From NCBI GenBank assembly GCA_018105865.1, contig CM030832.1:19101519-19165518 (forward strand): a stretch of DNA of 64,000 bases, given 5' to 3'. Shown piece by piece: positions 39,932 through 51,900 of the stretch (the stretch's first letter is position 1; every line of letters starts with the position of its first letter). The position numbers and the translations under genes are program-made. A model generated the notes under the pieces. It worked only from the letters and a program-made list of their open reading frames with translations. It did not search any database and was not told the origin of the DNA. The DNA comes from Metaphire vulgaris. Lineage: Eukaryota; Annelida; Clitellata; Crassiclitellata; Megascolecidae.

Positions 39932-42900
39932 CACACATCGATCTTTTGCCATTGCATAAAATTAGTACATTAATTGATCGTATTCGACCGACGCTGGAGC
40001 AGGCCGAAAACGGAGCATTTCACTAAGTCAATTTCAGGCGGAGGAGACTCTCCTCATGTGCAGTCTGTTCATGTGCAGTCTGGCGTCCGCCGGCCGTTCT
40101 ACCCATACAAACTTTTCAACACAAAGAAAGCGCAGGTAACGTTATAGCCTTCAGCTTTTCAAATATCCGGTCGCTTAACAACAAGTTATACGACCTTCAA
40201 GAAGTTTGTCGGGAGCACTTGCTGTAAGTCATTGGCTTGTGTGAGACATGGCATGACGAAAACTCGGCCTGTATTGGTAGACTTCTTAGCTATGGATATC
40301 AAGTAGTTGAGAAGGTATGCCCCTGCTACCTAGTAGACAGCAATCGTCCGACCACCAACCATGGCAGAGTAGCCATCGTTGCTGCTCCTGGTATCTGCCT
40401 GTCTAAGCTGAAGGTTTCGAGACAGTTTCAAACTTTCAAGTTGGTAGGCGCTCTTGTTTCCTCTGTGGAGTTGTGTGTATTGGCCTTGGTATACCAACCC
40501 GGTTCAGCCGTGATCACGCAACTCTCCTCCAAAATGTCAGAGCTGCTAGGAGACCTCGCGGCTCTATCGGGACCTGTGTATGTCGCAAGAGATCTCAATG
40601 TGCGACTCGATCGTGAAGATAAGGCAGCCACTCCCCAACTCGGAGAGCTCCTCTTGACCTAGAACTTCATGTTCCAGAAGACTCAGGTGACGCAAACCGG
40701 TGGGGGTGTGCTTGATGTGGTCGCGTACCACAATGATACTGTGCTGCCACAGATCAGTGTTGTTGACGTTAGCCTGTCCGGCCATCATCTGGTTTGATGG
40801 ACAGTGCTACTCACCAGACCACGCCCAGTCTATGTACCAGTCGCACGGCGTGCTTGGTACATGTTGGATACCTCCTTGTTCCGGAAGAAGCTAGAGATGT
40901 CCAGACTCTGTCAACCAGCGTTATGATCCTCGATGACCACTGACGAACTGGCTCAACTTTACAACCAGGAGATTACCAATATTGTGGAGAGACTGGTGCC
41001 GGAGGCAACGGTGAACTGTCGACGCTGCTCCTCTGACCCTTGCTTCAACGAGGAGTGTCGGATGGCTAAGAGGAAGTTACGGCTTGCTGAGCGGAAATCA
41101 CGTGAAGTTTACTCAGACCCGGGTGAAGCGGCAATGGGAGTAACCTGTTGGATGGAATGGTGGGGGATAACAAGCTGAACTCGACATCTGGAGCAAAGCC
41201 GCGAGCGTGTGTCAGTTAGGGAGGGTCGGTGTACCAGTCTAGAAAGATACTGCGAACAGCACGGGTTGTGCAGAGCCCTGAACGTAAGCCAACATCTTTT
41301 GAAAGTTATCCGTTCAGGAATCCGAAGCCAGTGAAGGTGGTCTTGCAGTAATGGTGTAACATGTTAATTCCACCTGACTCCAAATATATGCCGTGCAGAA
41401 ATGTTAAGTGCCGACTGAAGACGGTTCAGCAGGCTGTCTGGGAGTCTGAGTAGTAGACTGTTACAATAATCCACACATGTCAGGATAAGAGAGCGCAAAC
41501 TGACTTAATCACATCCGGTAGTGGTAGGTAACGACGGATCACTTTAATCCTGCGCAGGTGGTAATAGCAGGTACGAGTCACACTTTTTAAGTCCCCGGAG
41601 AGGGAGGCATCTCGTCCAGAAGAACTCCGAAGAGAAGTAGCTCAGTCATCGGCGCGATGTTGACCCCGTCGATCATGAATGGGTTGTGGTTGATCAGATG
41701 AATCCACCTCAGTGTGGTGAACCAGAAGAACTCAGTCTTTCTAGGGTTAACCCGTTACAGGGGTTCGACGTCTTAAAACGTCGCCCGGAAATCATATGCG
41801 AACGAGGTCCGACGTTTTAAAACGTCGCGCAACTGTTTTGCTCTTCCACCACGGTGTTCGCCGTTTAAAAACGTTTTCTTGATTTGATTTGATTTCCTTT
41901 TTGGCATGGATGGATGGTAAGTACAATAAAAATGCTAAACAATGATGCAAACCACATCTTTGTAGCTTCTATATAGCCTCCAAGGTAAGGTGTTTCAGAT
42001 TTCAAGATTCTCGCAAAAAAATTTCACTTCTCCGAGCAACATGCGCCTGGTGTAGAAACACCATAACTCCCCCAAATTGGGTCCCATCTTCAAAATTTTT
42101 GAACTAATCTGTTCCAAAGACACCCACCTACAACTTTGCCACTGAACCTAGGGGGTCACCGCTGAAAAAAATTTTTTATTGACCTTTGAACGTATTTTTT
42201 GGAAGAGGGTCATATTTAGGTCTGTAGGGTGGGCCCAACCCCCGAAATTTCTTTTTTGGCACGGATGGATGGTAAGTACAATAAAAATGCTAAACAATGA
42301 TGCAAACCACATCTTTGTAGCTTCTATATAGCCTGAAATATAGTAAGTTTAAAAAGTACATGTTCACAGTTCAAATAAACGCTTTCCCCCAAAATTAGTT
42401 ACCAAAATTGGTAACGTCTTGTAAAAATTAATTCCCCCTTCAACGGGTTAAGGGATAGTCGGTTTGCGTCTGTCCATTGTTTGATTGCGCAGATACAGTC
42501 TGTTATTCTGGATTGAAGTCGGTCAACTTCGGATGGGTGGCAGGATGAATAGACTTTGAACATCGTCCGCATAGGCATGCGAGTCCAGACCATATGACTC
42601 GATAATTTGGCCGATGTCTCCTACGTATACAGTAGTACAAATAGTAGCAGGCACAGATTAAAGACTAAGACTACTGCAGCAAGACTAAAGGTCTCGCAAA
42701 TAATTCGAGGCTAGTCGCATTGGTCACAATGTCCCGCAGTGAGTTCCAGAGGAAGAAATTTCCCTGGGTGACTGTCCTCTCGCCAAATCTGAGTCTTTGC
42801 CAGGGGGAAGAAACTGCCAACAGGACCTGATTGGAAGAATGAAGTTGCTAGCGACAGTCGGTGAGTGGGGTCCTATGGAGTAGCTCCACTAGGTAGCCTG

Positions 42901-45900
42901 GACAGGCATGATCATTGAGAACAAGAAATGTAAACCAGCATCTCTTGTAGATTACGTGTTCCAGGATGCGTAACCAGTGCAGCTTATCTTGAGCAAAGGG
43001 GTGACATGATTGCAGGCAGAGGCATTGAGAACCATCTGCAAGCGGCTCAGCTGGCTGTCTAGTAGACCAAATAGGATGCTATTACAATAGTCAATCCTCG
43101 TTAGGATGATAGTGTGCATGAGTTGAATCACTACCGACGTTGGAAGGTACCGATGAATCACCCTGATCTGCCGAAGCTGCTGGAAGAAAATTTGAGTTAC
43201 ATTGCTGATGTGGCTGCTGAGCAAGAGTGATTCATCTAAGAGGACCCCGAGAAGGCGAACTTCTGCAGACAGGACTATGTGGAACTGGTCGATGACGAAC
43301 GATGCACGGCTAATCAAGTGCCTCCTCCTGGGGGTGGCAATCCACGGCACTTCAGTCTTGCCAGGATTTAAGGCTAGACAATTAGCTTCAGTCCAATGTT
43401 TGATCTTTGTAATACAGGCAATGACACCGTTGCGTAGTCACTCCATGTCCGTAGGAAGGCATGAAGAGAGTATCTGCACATCATCCGTATAGGCATGTGC
43501 AGCGAGTCCACACAATTCGATGATTCGTCCAATGTCTGCCACGTACAGGACGAACAGCAGTGGGCCAGAATGGACCCTTGCGGCACTCCACAAAAAATAG
43601 GGTGCAAGGCGAATATGGAGCCGTTAGAACAGACTGACTGCGATCTATCTGTGAGATAGTCGCAAGTCGAAAAGAGGACATTGCCTTTGATTCTATAGGT
43701 AAGATCAAGGCGACGGAATATAATTTCATGGTCCACCGAGTCGAAGGTCACCGAGAGGTCCAGCAGACAGAGGAAAGCCACCTAACCGTTTGTATACCAC
43801 GTCGACAATGCTGTCTTTGTTTTATTTACAGTCTGTTTTGTAAAGCAAATTCTGTAAATTTTGTAAAAAGATGGGCAAAATATCGAAAGATGGTCATTTC
43901 TTGATAAGGGGTTTGCATTAGAGGAATATTTTGGAGTTTCCGACAGAATTTCCGACTAAGATGTGGAATAGAAAAGTCTTGGACGCCTGCTGAAGAAAGT
44001 CAATAGCACCAGTGTGAAGGATAGGCAAGCAGGCATCGATTGCTTTTGCTCTGTCCAGATGAAAACCAATATCACAATTTTTAAAGAATTAAAATGCAGC
44101 CAAGACAAGCCACAGACATATAAGCTGACATATAAGTCCGTGTGAAATTGTATAACAGACTGGATTTTGTCACTTTTGAACCAGCTTCTAATTTTATCAA
44201 TCAAACATAGTAGCTCATATATTTTATGAACGTGTCCAACCTCTAATCTGGTTTTTGCTAGTTAGTTAGTTAGTTAACAAGTCAATTTCTATAGTGCAAA
44301 AAACATGGGAGAAGGCCAAAGTCAGGAGCGCTTTACAGTTCGTACGACGTCTGATAAAGGTGAGTTTTGAGTTTCTTTGCAAATAATTCCAGGTTCGACT
44401 CTCTTGTTACGTCACTAGGTAACACATTCCAAAGATTAGTATTTCCTTGCGTGAACGATCTTTCTCCAAAAGATCGTTCACTAGGTTGCTAGGTTGTGCC
44501 ACTGTTCTTTGGAATTTGAGAACAATTTAAATGGCTGCATTCAGGATACAATACTGCAGAAGAGCACCAAATTTCAGTGGCTGTGAAAATATTTACAATG
44601 AAACAGAATGGTACCATTTTATTGGTCCACCCTGTATATGGCTCACAGGATATTTTATTAACCTCTTGACTGCGCCGTGACGCGAGTGTCGTCATAAATT
44701 TCTTTTCGCCGTTGCAGCGTGACGACGAGCTTCGTCATATAGTAGTATGTATTCCCATTGTGCTGTAATGGTCTTATGTCCACAGTATTGAATTGCCTAA
44801 TGACCGCAGTAGTGAATAGATATTTTTGTTGCTGAGTAGCTGATGCCTAGATGGAAGTCACATGACATCAGTGACACTATCTAGGGCAGGAAAAGGGGAG
44901 TGCCTGGCTGTAAGCAGGATAATCAAGCAGCAGTTTGTCGGATAAGTTGACTGTTTCCAGTCCTATCATACAAAAATTAAATATTGGCAGTGACTTTTCT
45001 GCCATTTTCAGTAAGCCAGTTGGCGTGAAAAAATAGCGTTAACTTTTTTAAAACTTTTTGATAACTGCATTTTGTTTCGATTTAGTTATATTTGTTAGCA
45101 AATAGCAATATTATGTTATATATGTTATATATGTTATATAAATAACATATATATTGCACTCATATATATATATATATAACATATATGTTATATATAACAT
45201 ATATGTTATATATAACATATATAACATATATATAACACATACAACATATATAACATATATATATAACATATATATATATAACATATATATATATAACATA
45301 TATATATGTTATATATATATATGTGTAATAATAGTAATGTGACACGTGTCTGTTATTATCACTTATGGAGAATATATATATACCAATGGATGCTGCGATA
45401 CAACTGATTCGGGCGCTTGTTCTATCCAGGGTTGACCAATGCAATGGAGTCCTCCTCGGCCTTCCAGAGAGCCAGCTAAGCCGCCTCCAGTCGGTGCTCA
45501 ATGCATCCTCTCGCTTGATCTTTGGAGCCCGCTGGAATGATCACGTGACACTGTTGCTTAGAGACAAGCTTCACTGGCTTGGGGTTCGAGAACGCATCAC
45601 CTACAAGTGATGCCTGATTACATATCGGGCCCTGAACGACACTACCTGTCCTGACTACATATCAACACTTGTATGCAGGGCAATAACAACAGACGCGCTG
45701 GAACTTCGTTCCAGTAGTCGGACATTGTTGATCGTCCCTCCGCCTTCAAAGACTGCCGTGTTGGTGACAGATCAGTCACGCTGGGAAACCCAGCCCTGTG
45801 GAACAAGCGATGTTATTAATGCGAAAGTCCGTCGGCTGTTTTGAGAAGCTCCTAAAGACACACTTATTTAACATCTCTTATAAGTGACTCCTTTGTAAAG

Positions 45901-48900
45901 CGCTCTTGACTTTAGCTCCAGTTATGCTGGCGCTATATAAATTGTCGAGATAATAATAATAATAATAATATATATATATAACACATATAACCTATATAAC
46001 ATATATATATATGTTATATTATATGTTATATGTGTTATAATTACATGCAGACACAGATCACAACTTGGTAGTAATGAAGGTGAGAATACAACTGAAATAT
46101 ATAAACAAGAGAAAACAATTAAATATACAATGGGATAGAGATAAAATCAAAGAAAAGGCAACAGAAATTATGGGAAGATTGAAAAACAAAGCGACAACAA
46201 ACACAGGAGAGACAACGGAAGAAAGATGGGAAAAACTAAAATCTGTGGTAGTAAGAGAACTAGAGCAAGAAGTAGGAAGGAAGAAAAGAAGGAAAGCTAA
46301 AAAGCCATGGGTGACAAATGAAATGATAGACGACATGGAGCAGAGAAGAAAATGGAAGAAGCAGAACACAGAATATGCAAAAAAAGAATATAGGAGACTA
46401 AATAACCAGCTGCGAAGATCAACAGAAAAGGCGAAAGAGAAATGGTGGGAGAATAAATGTCAAGAAATAGAAAAGTTACAAGGACAAGGGAAACAGGATC
46501 AAGTATATAAGGAAGTAAAAGATTTAACAAAGAAAGAAGGTATGCAAGGGAGCAGGGCGGGTATTAAAGACAAACAAGGAAATACACTCACAACCCAACG
46601 AGAAGTGGAAGAGAGATGGAAAGAATATACCGTATTATCTCGGGTATAATACGCACTTTTTTTCCAAAAAAAAATGCTAAAAAGTCTGGGTGCGTATTAT
46701 ACATAGGAATAAATTTTTTTCACTCTTCAGTCAAATGCAGAAGCAACGCTATGGTACATTCCCGTTATTGTTAGGTATGTAGTATTAAGTATACCGTATT
46801 TTCGCGCATATAAGACGCACCCGCGTATAAGATGCGGGTTTTGGTGATTTGTGTTTAAAAAATTATGGATAAGACGCACCCATATATAAGATGTTGGAGG
46901 TGAGTATTGACATCAGGGCTAAAGACCAAAATATCGTCCAGGTAGCATAGAACATATTGATAAGTCATGCCCTTGAAAACGTGGGCCATCATGCTCATGA
47001 ATGAAGCAGGTACATTACATAAGCAAAAGGTAATCGCAAAAATTGGCACTGACCAGAATGTGTCAGGAATATTGTTTTCTCTTTTGTACTTGGGTCCAAT
47101 GCAACTTGCTGATACCCTTTCTGCAAGTCAAGGACAATAAAATTGTAGGCTTCTACACTTTTTGTGTGGACGACTGCTCCCACAGAGGATCACCACAGCG
47201 AAATGCGGGCTATCATGCTCATGAATGAAGCAGGTGCATTACACAAGCCAAAAGGTAATCACAAAAATTGGTACTGACCAGAATGTGCCAGGAATATTGT
47301 TTTCTCTTTTGTACTTGGGTCCAATGGAACTTGCTGATACCCTTCCTGCAAGTCAAGGACAATAAAGTTGTAGGCTTCTACACTTTTTGTGTGGACGACT
47401 GCTCCCACAGAGGATCACCACAGCGAAATGTGGGCTATCATGCTCATGAATGAAGCAGGTGCATTACACAAGCCAAAAGGTAATCACAAAAATTGGTACT
47501 GACCAGAATGTGTCAGGAATATTGTTTTCTCTTTTGTACTTGGGTCCAATGGAACTTGCTGATACCCTTCCTGCAAGTCAAGGACAATAAAATTGTAGGC
47601 TTCTACACTTTTTGTGTGGACGACTGCTCCTGTTGACCTGGCACAGTTATGCATTTTAAAAACCTGTAAATCCCTAAATTTTCCACGTTGACTTATACGC
47701 AGGTCATAGCAAATTTCTTAGATTTTGGCCTAAAACTGGGGGTCGACTTATCTGTGAGATTGACTTATACGCGAGTATATGATTAAAGGTGGTCCGTTTT
47801 GCCTCTTTCAAACTGGAAAGTTGACCGCTGGTTCTCAAAATTTCAGGTGCGTATTATACATAGGTGTAAAGATTTTTGCATTATGATAAATTTCGAAACT
47901 CAGGGTGCGTATTATACACGGCTGCGTATTATACCCGAGATAATACGGTATAGAAGAATTATACCTGAAAGACAGCAAACCAATGGAACTCAATATAGAG
48001 GAACAGCAAACAGTTGAAAGCGAAGAGCTAGGACCAGGACTGATGAAAGAAGAAATTCTGCACGCATTAGAAGAGATGAAAAACAACAAAGCAGAAGGAG
48101 TGGACCACATACCAGCAGAAGCAATAAAGATACTAGGAGAGAATGCAACGAACGAACTGGTCGAAATCTGCCAACAAATCTATATGACAGGAGAATGGCC
48201 AAACGATTTTCTACAATCAATAATGATTCCGATTAAAAAGAAAGTAAATGCAATGGAATGCGAGGACCATAGAACTATCAGTCTATTATGTCATGCGGCG
48301 AAGATAATACTCAAGGTCATTACAAAAAGAGTACAAGCGAAAACAGATGCAATAGGATTCCTTGGAGAGGATCAGTTTGGGTTTCGGAAGGGAAAAAGAA
48401 CACGGGATGCAATCGGATGCTTAAGAATGCTAAGTGAGAGAAGACTTCAAAATGGAAAAAATATCTATACATGCTTCGTGGATTACGAAAAAGCGTTTGA
48501 CAGAGTAGATTGGAGGATTTTGATGAGAGCACTGAAAAGGGTGGGAGTGGATTGGAGAGACAAAAGACTGATAGCAAACCTATACCTTGGACAGTCAGTG
48601 AAGGTGAGAATAGAGGGAGAACTGAGTGAATCGTGTATGATTGGGAGAGGAGTAAGGCAGGGATGTCCACTGTCACCGCTGTTGTTTAACATATACATCG
48701 AAGAATTAGTACAAGAGGCGATGAAGAATACAGATAAGGGAGTAAAAGTCGGAGGAGTACTACTAAAGGCGCTGCGCCATGAGACGATCAGGCCATGCTA
48801 GCAAGTAATCAAAAAGGGCTTCAGGAAGTAATGGATAAACTGATAAAAGTGTCAGAAAAGTATGGAATGAGAATCAATACAAAAAAGACTAAAGTTATGG

Positions 48901-51900
48901 TAATAAGTAAAAAAGAAGGAATGAGAGTAGACATAAAAGTTTACGGACAGATCATAGAGCAAGTGAAGGAATTTAGCTATCTAGGAAGTCTGATAACAAC
49001 TGATGCCAGATGCAATAAAGAGATAAGAAGACGTATAGCAATAGCAAAGGAAGCTTTTTACAAGAGAAAGGAGCTGATGCAAAGTAAACTAAAACTAAAC
49101 CTAAAAAAGAGATTGGTAAAAACATTTATATGGAGTGTGGCGTTGTATGGGGCGGAGACGTGGACAATGAGAAAGGAAGATATAAAACGATTAGAGGCTT
49201 TTGAAATGTGGATTTGGAAGAAAATGCTAAAAGTAAAATACACAGAGCATAAAACAAACGAGGAAGTCATGAAGGAATGAAGGAGATAGAGGAAGAAAGA
49301 AGCCTGATAGATACAATCCAGAAAAGGCAGAGAAATTGGATGGGACATGTCCTCCGGCATGACTCTCTACTAAGAACAATAATCGAAGGAAAAATGGAGG
49401 GAAAGAGAGTGAGAGATAGACCGAGAAAAATGATGTTGGAGTGGATGATGAATAAAGGATATCAGGAACTCAAAGAAGAAGCAAGCAATCGATCGGAGTG
49501 GAGAAACTGGATACCTGGACCTGTCGAGAGACAGAAACACTGATGATGATGATGTGTTATATATATGTTATATATATGTTATATGTGTTATATATATATA
49601 TATATGGTATATATGTTATATGTGTTATATATGTTATATGTGTTATATATGCTATATTTGTTAGCAACTGTTTTGTTAGCAACAGTTTACGCGCAGATTA
49701 GAAATTAACCGGTCGCAGCAGCATATATATTGCCGCAACGCGGTCAAGGGGTTAAACATTCAGGTGATAGCATTCTGGTTAATCAGTGAAGGCCGAGTTC
49801 AATTCTCAACAGCCCTCACATGTGGGATAGCTGTGATATGAGGCCTACTTGTCTTTCAATCCTACAAGTTAGTGAAGAAGGATCAGTTTAGGAGGACTGC
49901 CTGCACAATTCTACATGCTTGACTAATGCTGACTTGAGGATCCAAGAAAAAAGCATCAACGCCTTCAATCTTTTAACCTTGCCAATGAGCACCTTAACAA
50001 AGTTAAATTATTAAACCATTTATGCCAAACAAAACACATGAATTTTATTAACTAAATTGAAAGAGATAGCCACTAAGAGGTAGCCACTAATGATAGGCAA
50101 AATATTCAAAAATGACCGACACTAACTGGCTTAAGGTCAAAGTTGATTTGCCAAACAGCTTTGCTTCTCATAGGTATAAAACGATCACCAAAGCTCTCCT
50201 TAACTGGGCTACGATAGACCTGCATCACAAAATACAACGTTACCAACACCAGAAATATGAAACAATTACATGTAATGTCCACCACTGATATAACTTGCTG
50301 TTTGGGAGACAAACTTTGAACAACCATGCTTAAACGAAGCAAGTTAAAACAACGCACTGAAATAACTTGCAAATATCCAAAGCAGACTGTATAATACTCA
50401 GATAACTTTCCCTAAAACACACCTGAATAAATAAATTTGGGCAAATTCATCTTCACCAAAACAATAATAAGAACTGTTTAAATGTTTAATGTCTCTGTGA
50501 TGAAAGCAATGATTTCATTGTTGGTGTATTATAGCTTTAGTTTATAAATATCAGACTTGTAAATAGAGGTTGCGAAAAGTTTGACATAGTACCTGCCTGT
50601 GAGAAATTGTTATGCAACTCAACAAAAATAATCAAATGCAAATGAATGATGAAAATTTCAATTAAATTCTACCAAAATAACATTCATATTGAAAACCGTA
50701 AAATATAGCGATGCTGTAACATTGATGCAACAAAATTAGTGATGTAGCATGGTGAGCATTAGTATAAAGTCATGACTGCTAAATCACTTACTATCTATTA
50801 CAGGGATATTCAAATGATGGCCAGTGGGCCAGATCAGGCCCGTCAAGGATCGGATCGTTTCAGTCTCTATCTCAAGACGACGTGGCATCGGCGATTCATG
50901 CATTGCCGGACAAGCAGTGCGCCAGCAACCCACTACCGACAGTTCTTCTAAAGGAATATGCTGACTTACTGACACCATTCATCACCGACCTTTTTAACCG
51001 CTCAATGTCTACTGGGATCGTGCCTATGTCCTTTAAGACTGCCTACATTACTCCCAGACTTAAGAAACCTAATTTGGATGCCACAGATATCAAGTCGTAC
51101 TGACCAATTTCCAACCTGACAGTGTTGTCGAAGCTGCCTGAGCGGCTTGTCACTCATCAACTTATCTGCTACTTATCCACTACCAATCTACTCCCAGATC
51201 GACAGTCTGCATACCGTGCCTTCCATTCAACTGAAACTGCGGTGCTGAAGGTCACTTCAGATCTTCTTCAAGCCTTGGACGCTGGAGACATAGCGGTCTT
51301 GGAGCTGCTGGACCTTACCGCCGCCTTCGACTCTGTGGACCATGCTACGTTACTGAGGACGATGGAAGTATCGTACGAGGTGAGCGGCTCTGTGCTTCAG
51401 TGGTTCTCTTATACCTTGAGAACCGAATGCAGTAAGTGCGCAGTGCCAGTTCTACCACGTCACCGACACGAGTAGTGCGAGGAGTTCCTCAGGGCCCCAT
51501 CCTAGGACCCATCATCTTCGTACTCTATCTTGCTGACATTGTGCGCATCGCTCAGCGGTTTGGACTGCAAGCTCACCTTTATGCGGATGACGCGCAAGTC
51601 TATGGGGGCACTCCCCCTGCGGCGATCCAGTTGCTCCAGCAACGTATTACGATGTGTTTAGCCGAGATAAGTAGGTGGTTGAAGTCACACCGGCTGCAGC
51701 TCAACACTGCCAAGACGAAGGTGCTCTGGATGGCTGCAGAGAGACAGAAACACTTGATACCGTTGTCCTGTATACGCATTGATGGGATCGATTGTGCGGA
51801 ATCTACCGTATATACTCGAGATAAAGTCGATCCGAGTATAAGTCGACCCCTAGATTTTGGGTATTTGAAGGTGTCTAAAGTCATTGACCCGGGAATAAGT

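Larger units (their letters stand above)
46630..47948. mobile_element. CCGTAT-class MITE (class 3), 1319 bp, TA target, empty site restored
   Basis: Termini CCGTATTATCTCGGGTAT and its complement, TA at 46628-46629 and 47949-47950. Subterminal ATAATACGCA motifs on both sides. Removing it and one TA restores the RTE frame [12 protein letters not shown]. The interior holds pieces of class 1 and class 2 ends and a tandem Ty3-type fragment. Confidence 0.88.
46050..49550 (+). mobile_element. RTE-group LINE ORF2, long, split by a MITE
   Basis: 46065-46627 encodes the lysine-rich linker after the endonuclease ([35 protein letters not shown]). After the MITE the frame resumes at 47951. The reverse transcriptase runs 47983-48780 with [44 protein letters not shown] and [20 protein letters not shown] frameshift at about 48770 falls at the FADD position, so the catalytic pair is lost ([12 protein letters not shown] reading). 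The thumb is at 48795-49280, with [20 protein letters not shown] and [21 protein letters not shown]. After another shift come [18 protein letters not shown] and [13 protein letters not shown] to 49543. Tail (TGA)n. This is the best-preserved RTE here. Confidence 0.9.
44662..49751. mobile_element. piggyBac-like element shell carrying nested insertions, 5090 bp
   Basis: TTAA at 44658-44661 and 49752-49755. Termini CCTCTTGACTGCGC and the complement of CCCCTTGACCGCGT. Original sequence seems limited to about 44662-45110 and 49650-49751 (both inner edges have TATATTTGTTAGCAA). The rest is TA-rich microsatellite with a LINE fragment, an RTE and a MITE inside. No piggyBac transposase. Confidence 0.7.

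Noticed and set aside
45111..45342. Tyr/Ile/Met-only proteins on both strands
   Set aside because: Translation of a TA-rich microsatellite.
47043..47453. Two near-identical plus-strand proteins of 61 residues
   Set aside because: Antisense shadows of the tandem Ty3-type fragment.
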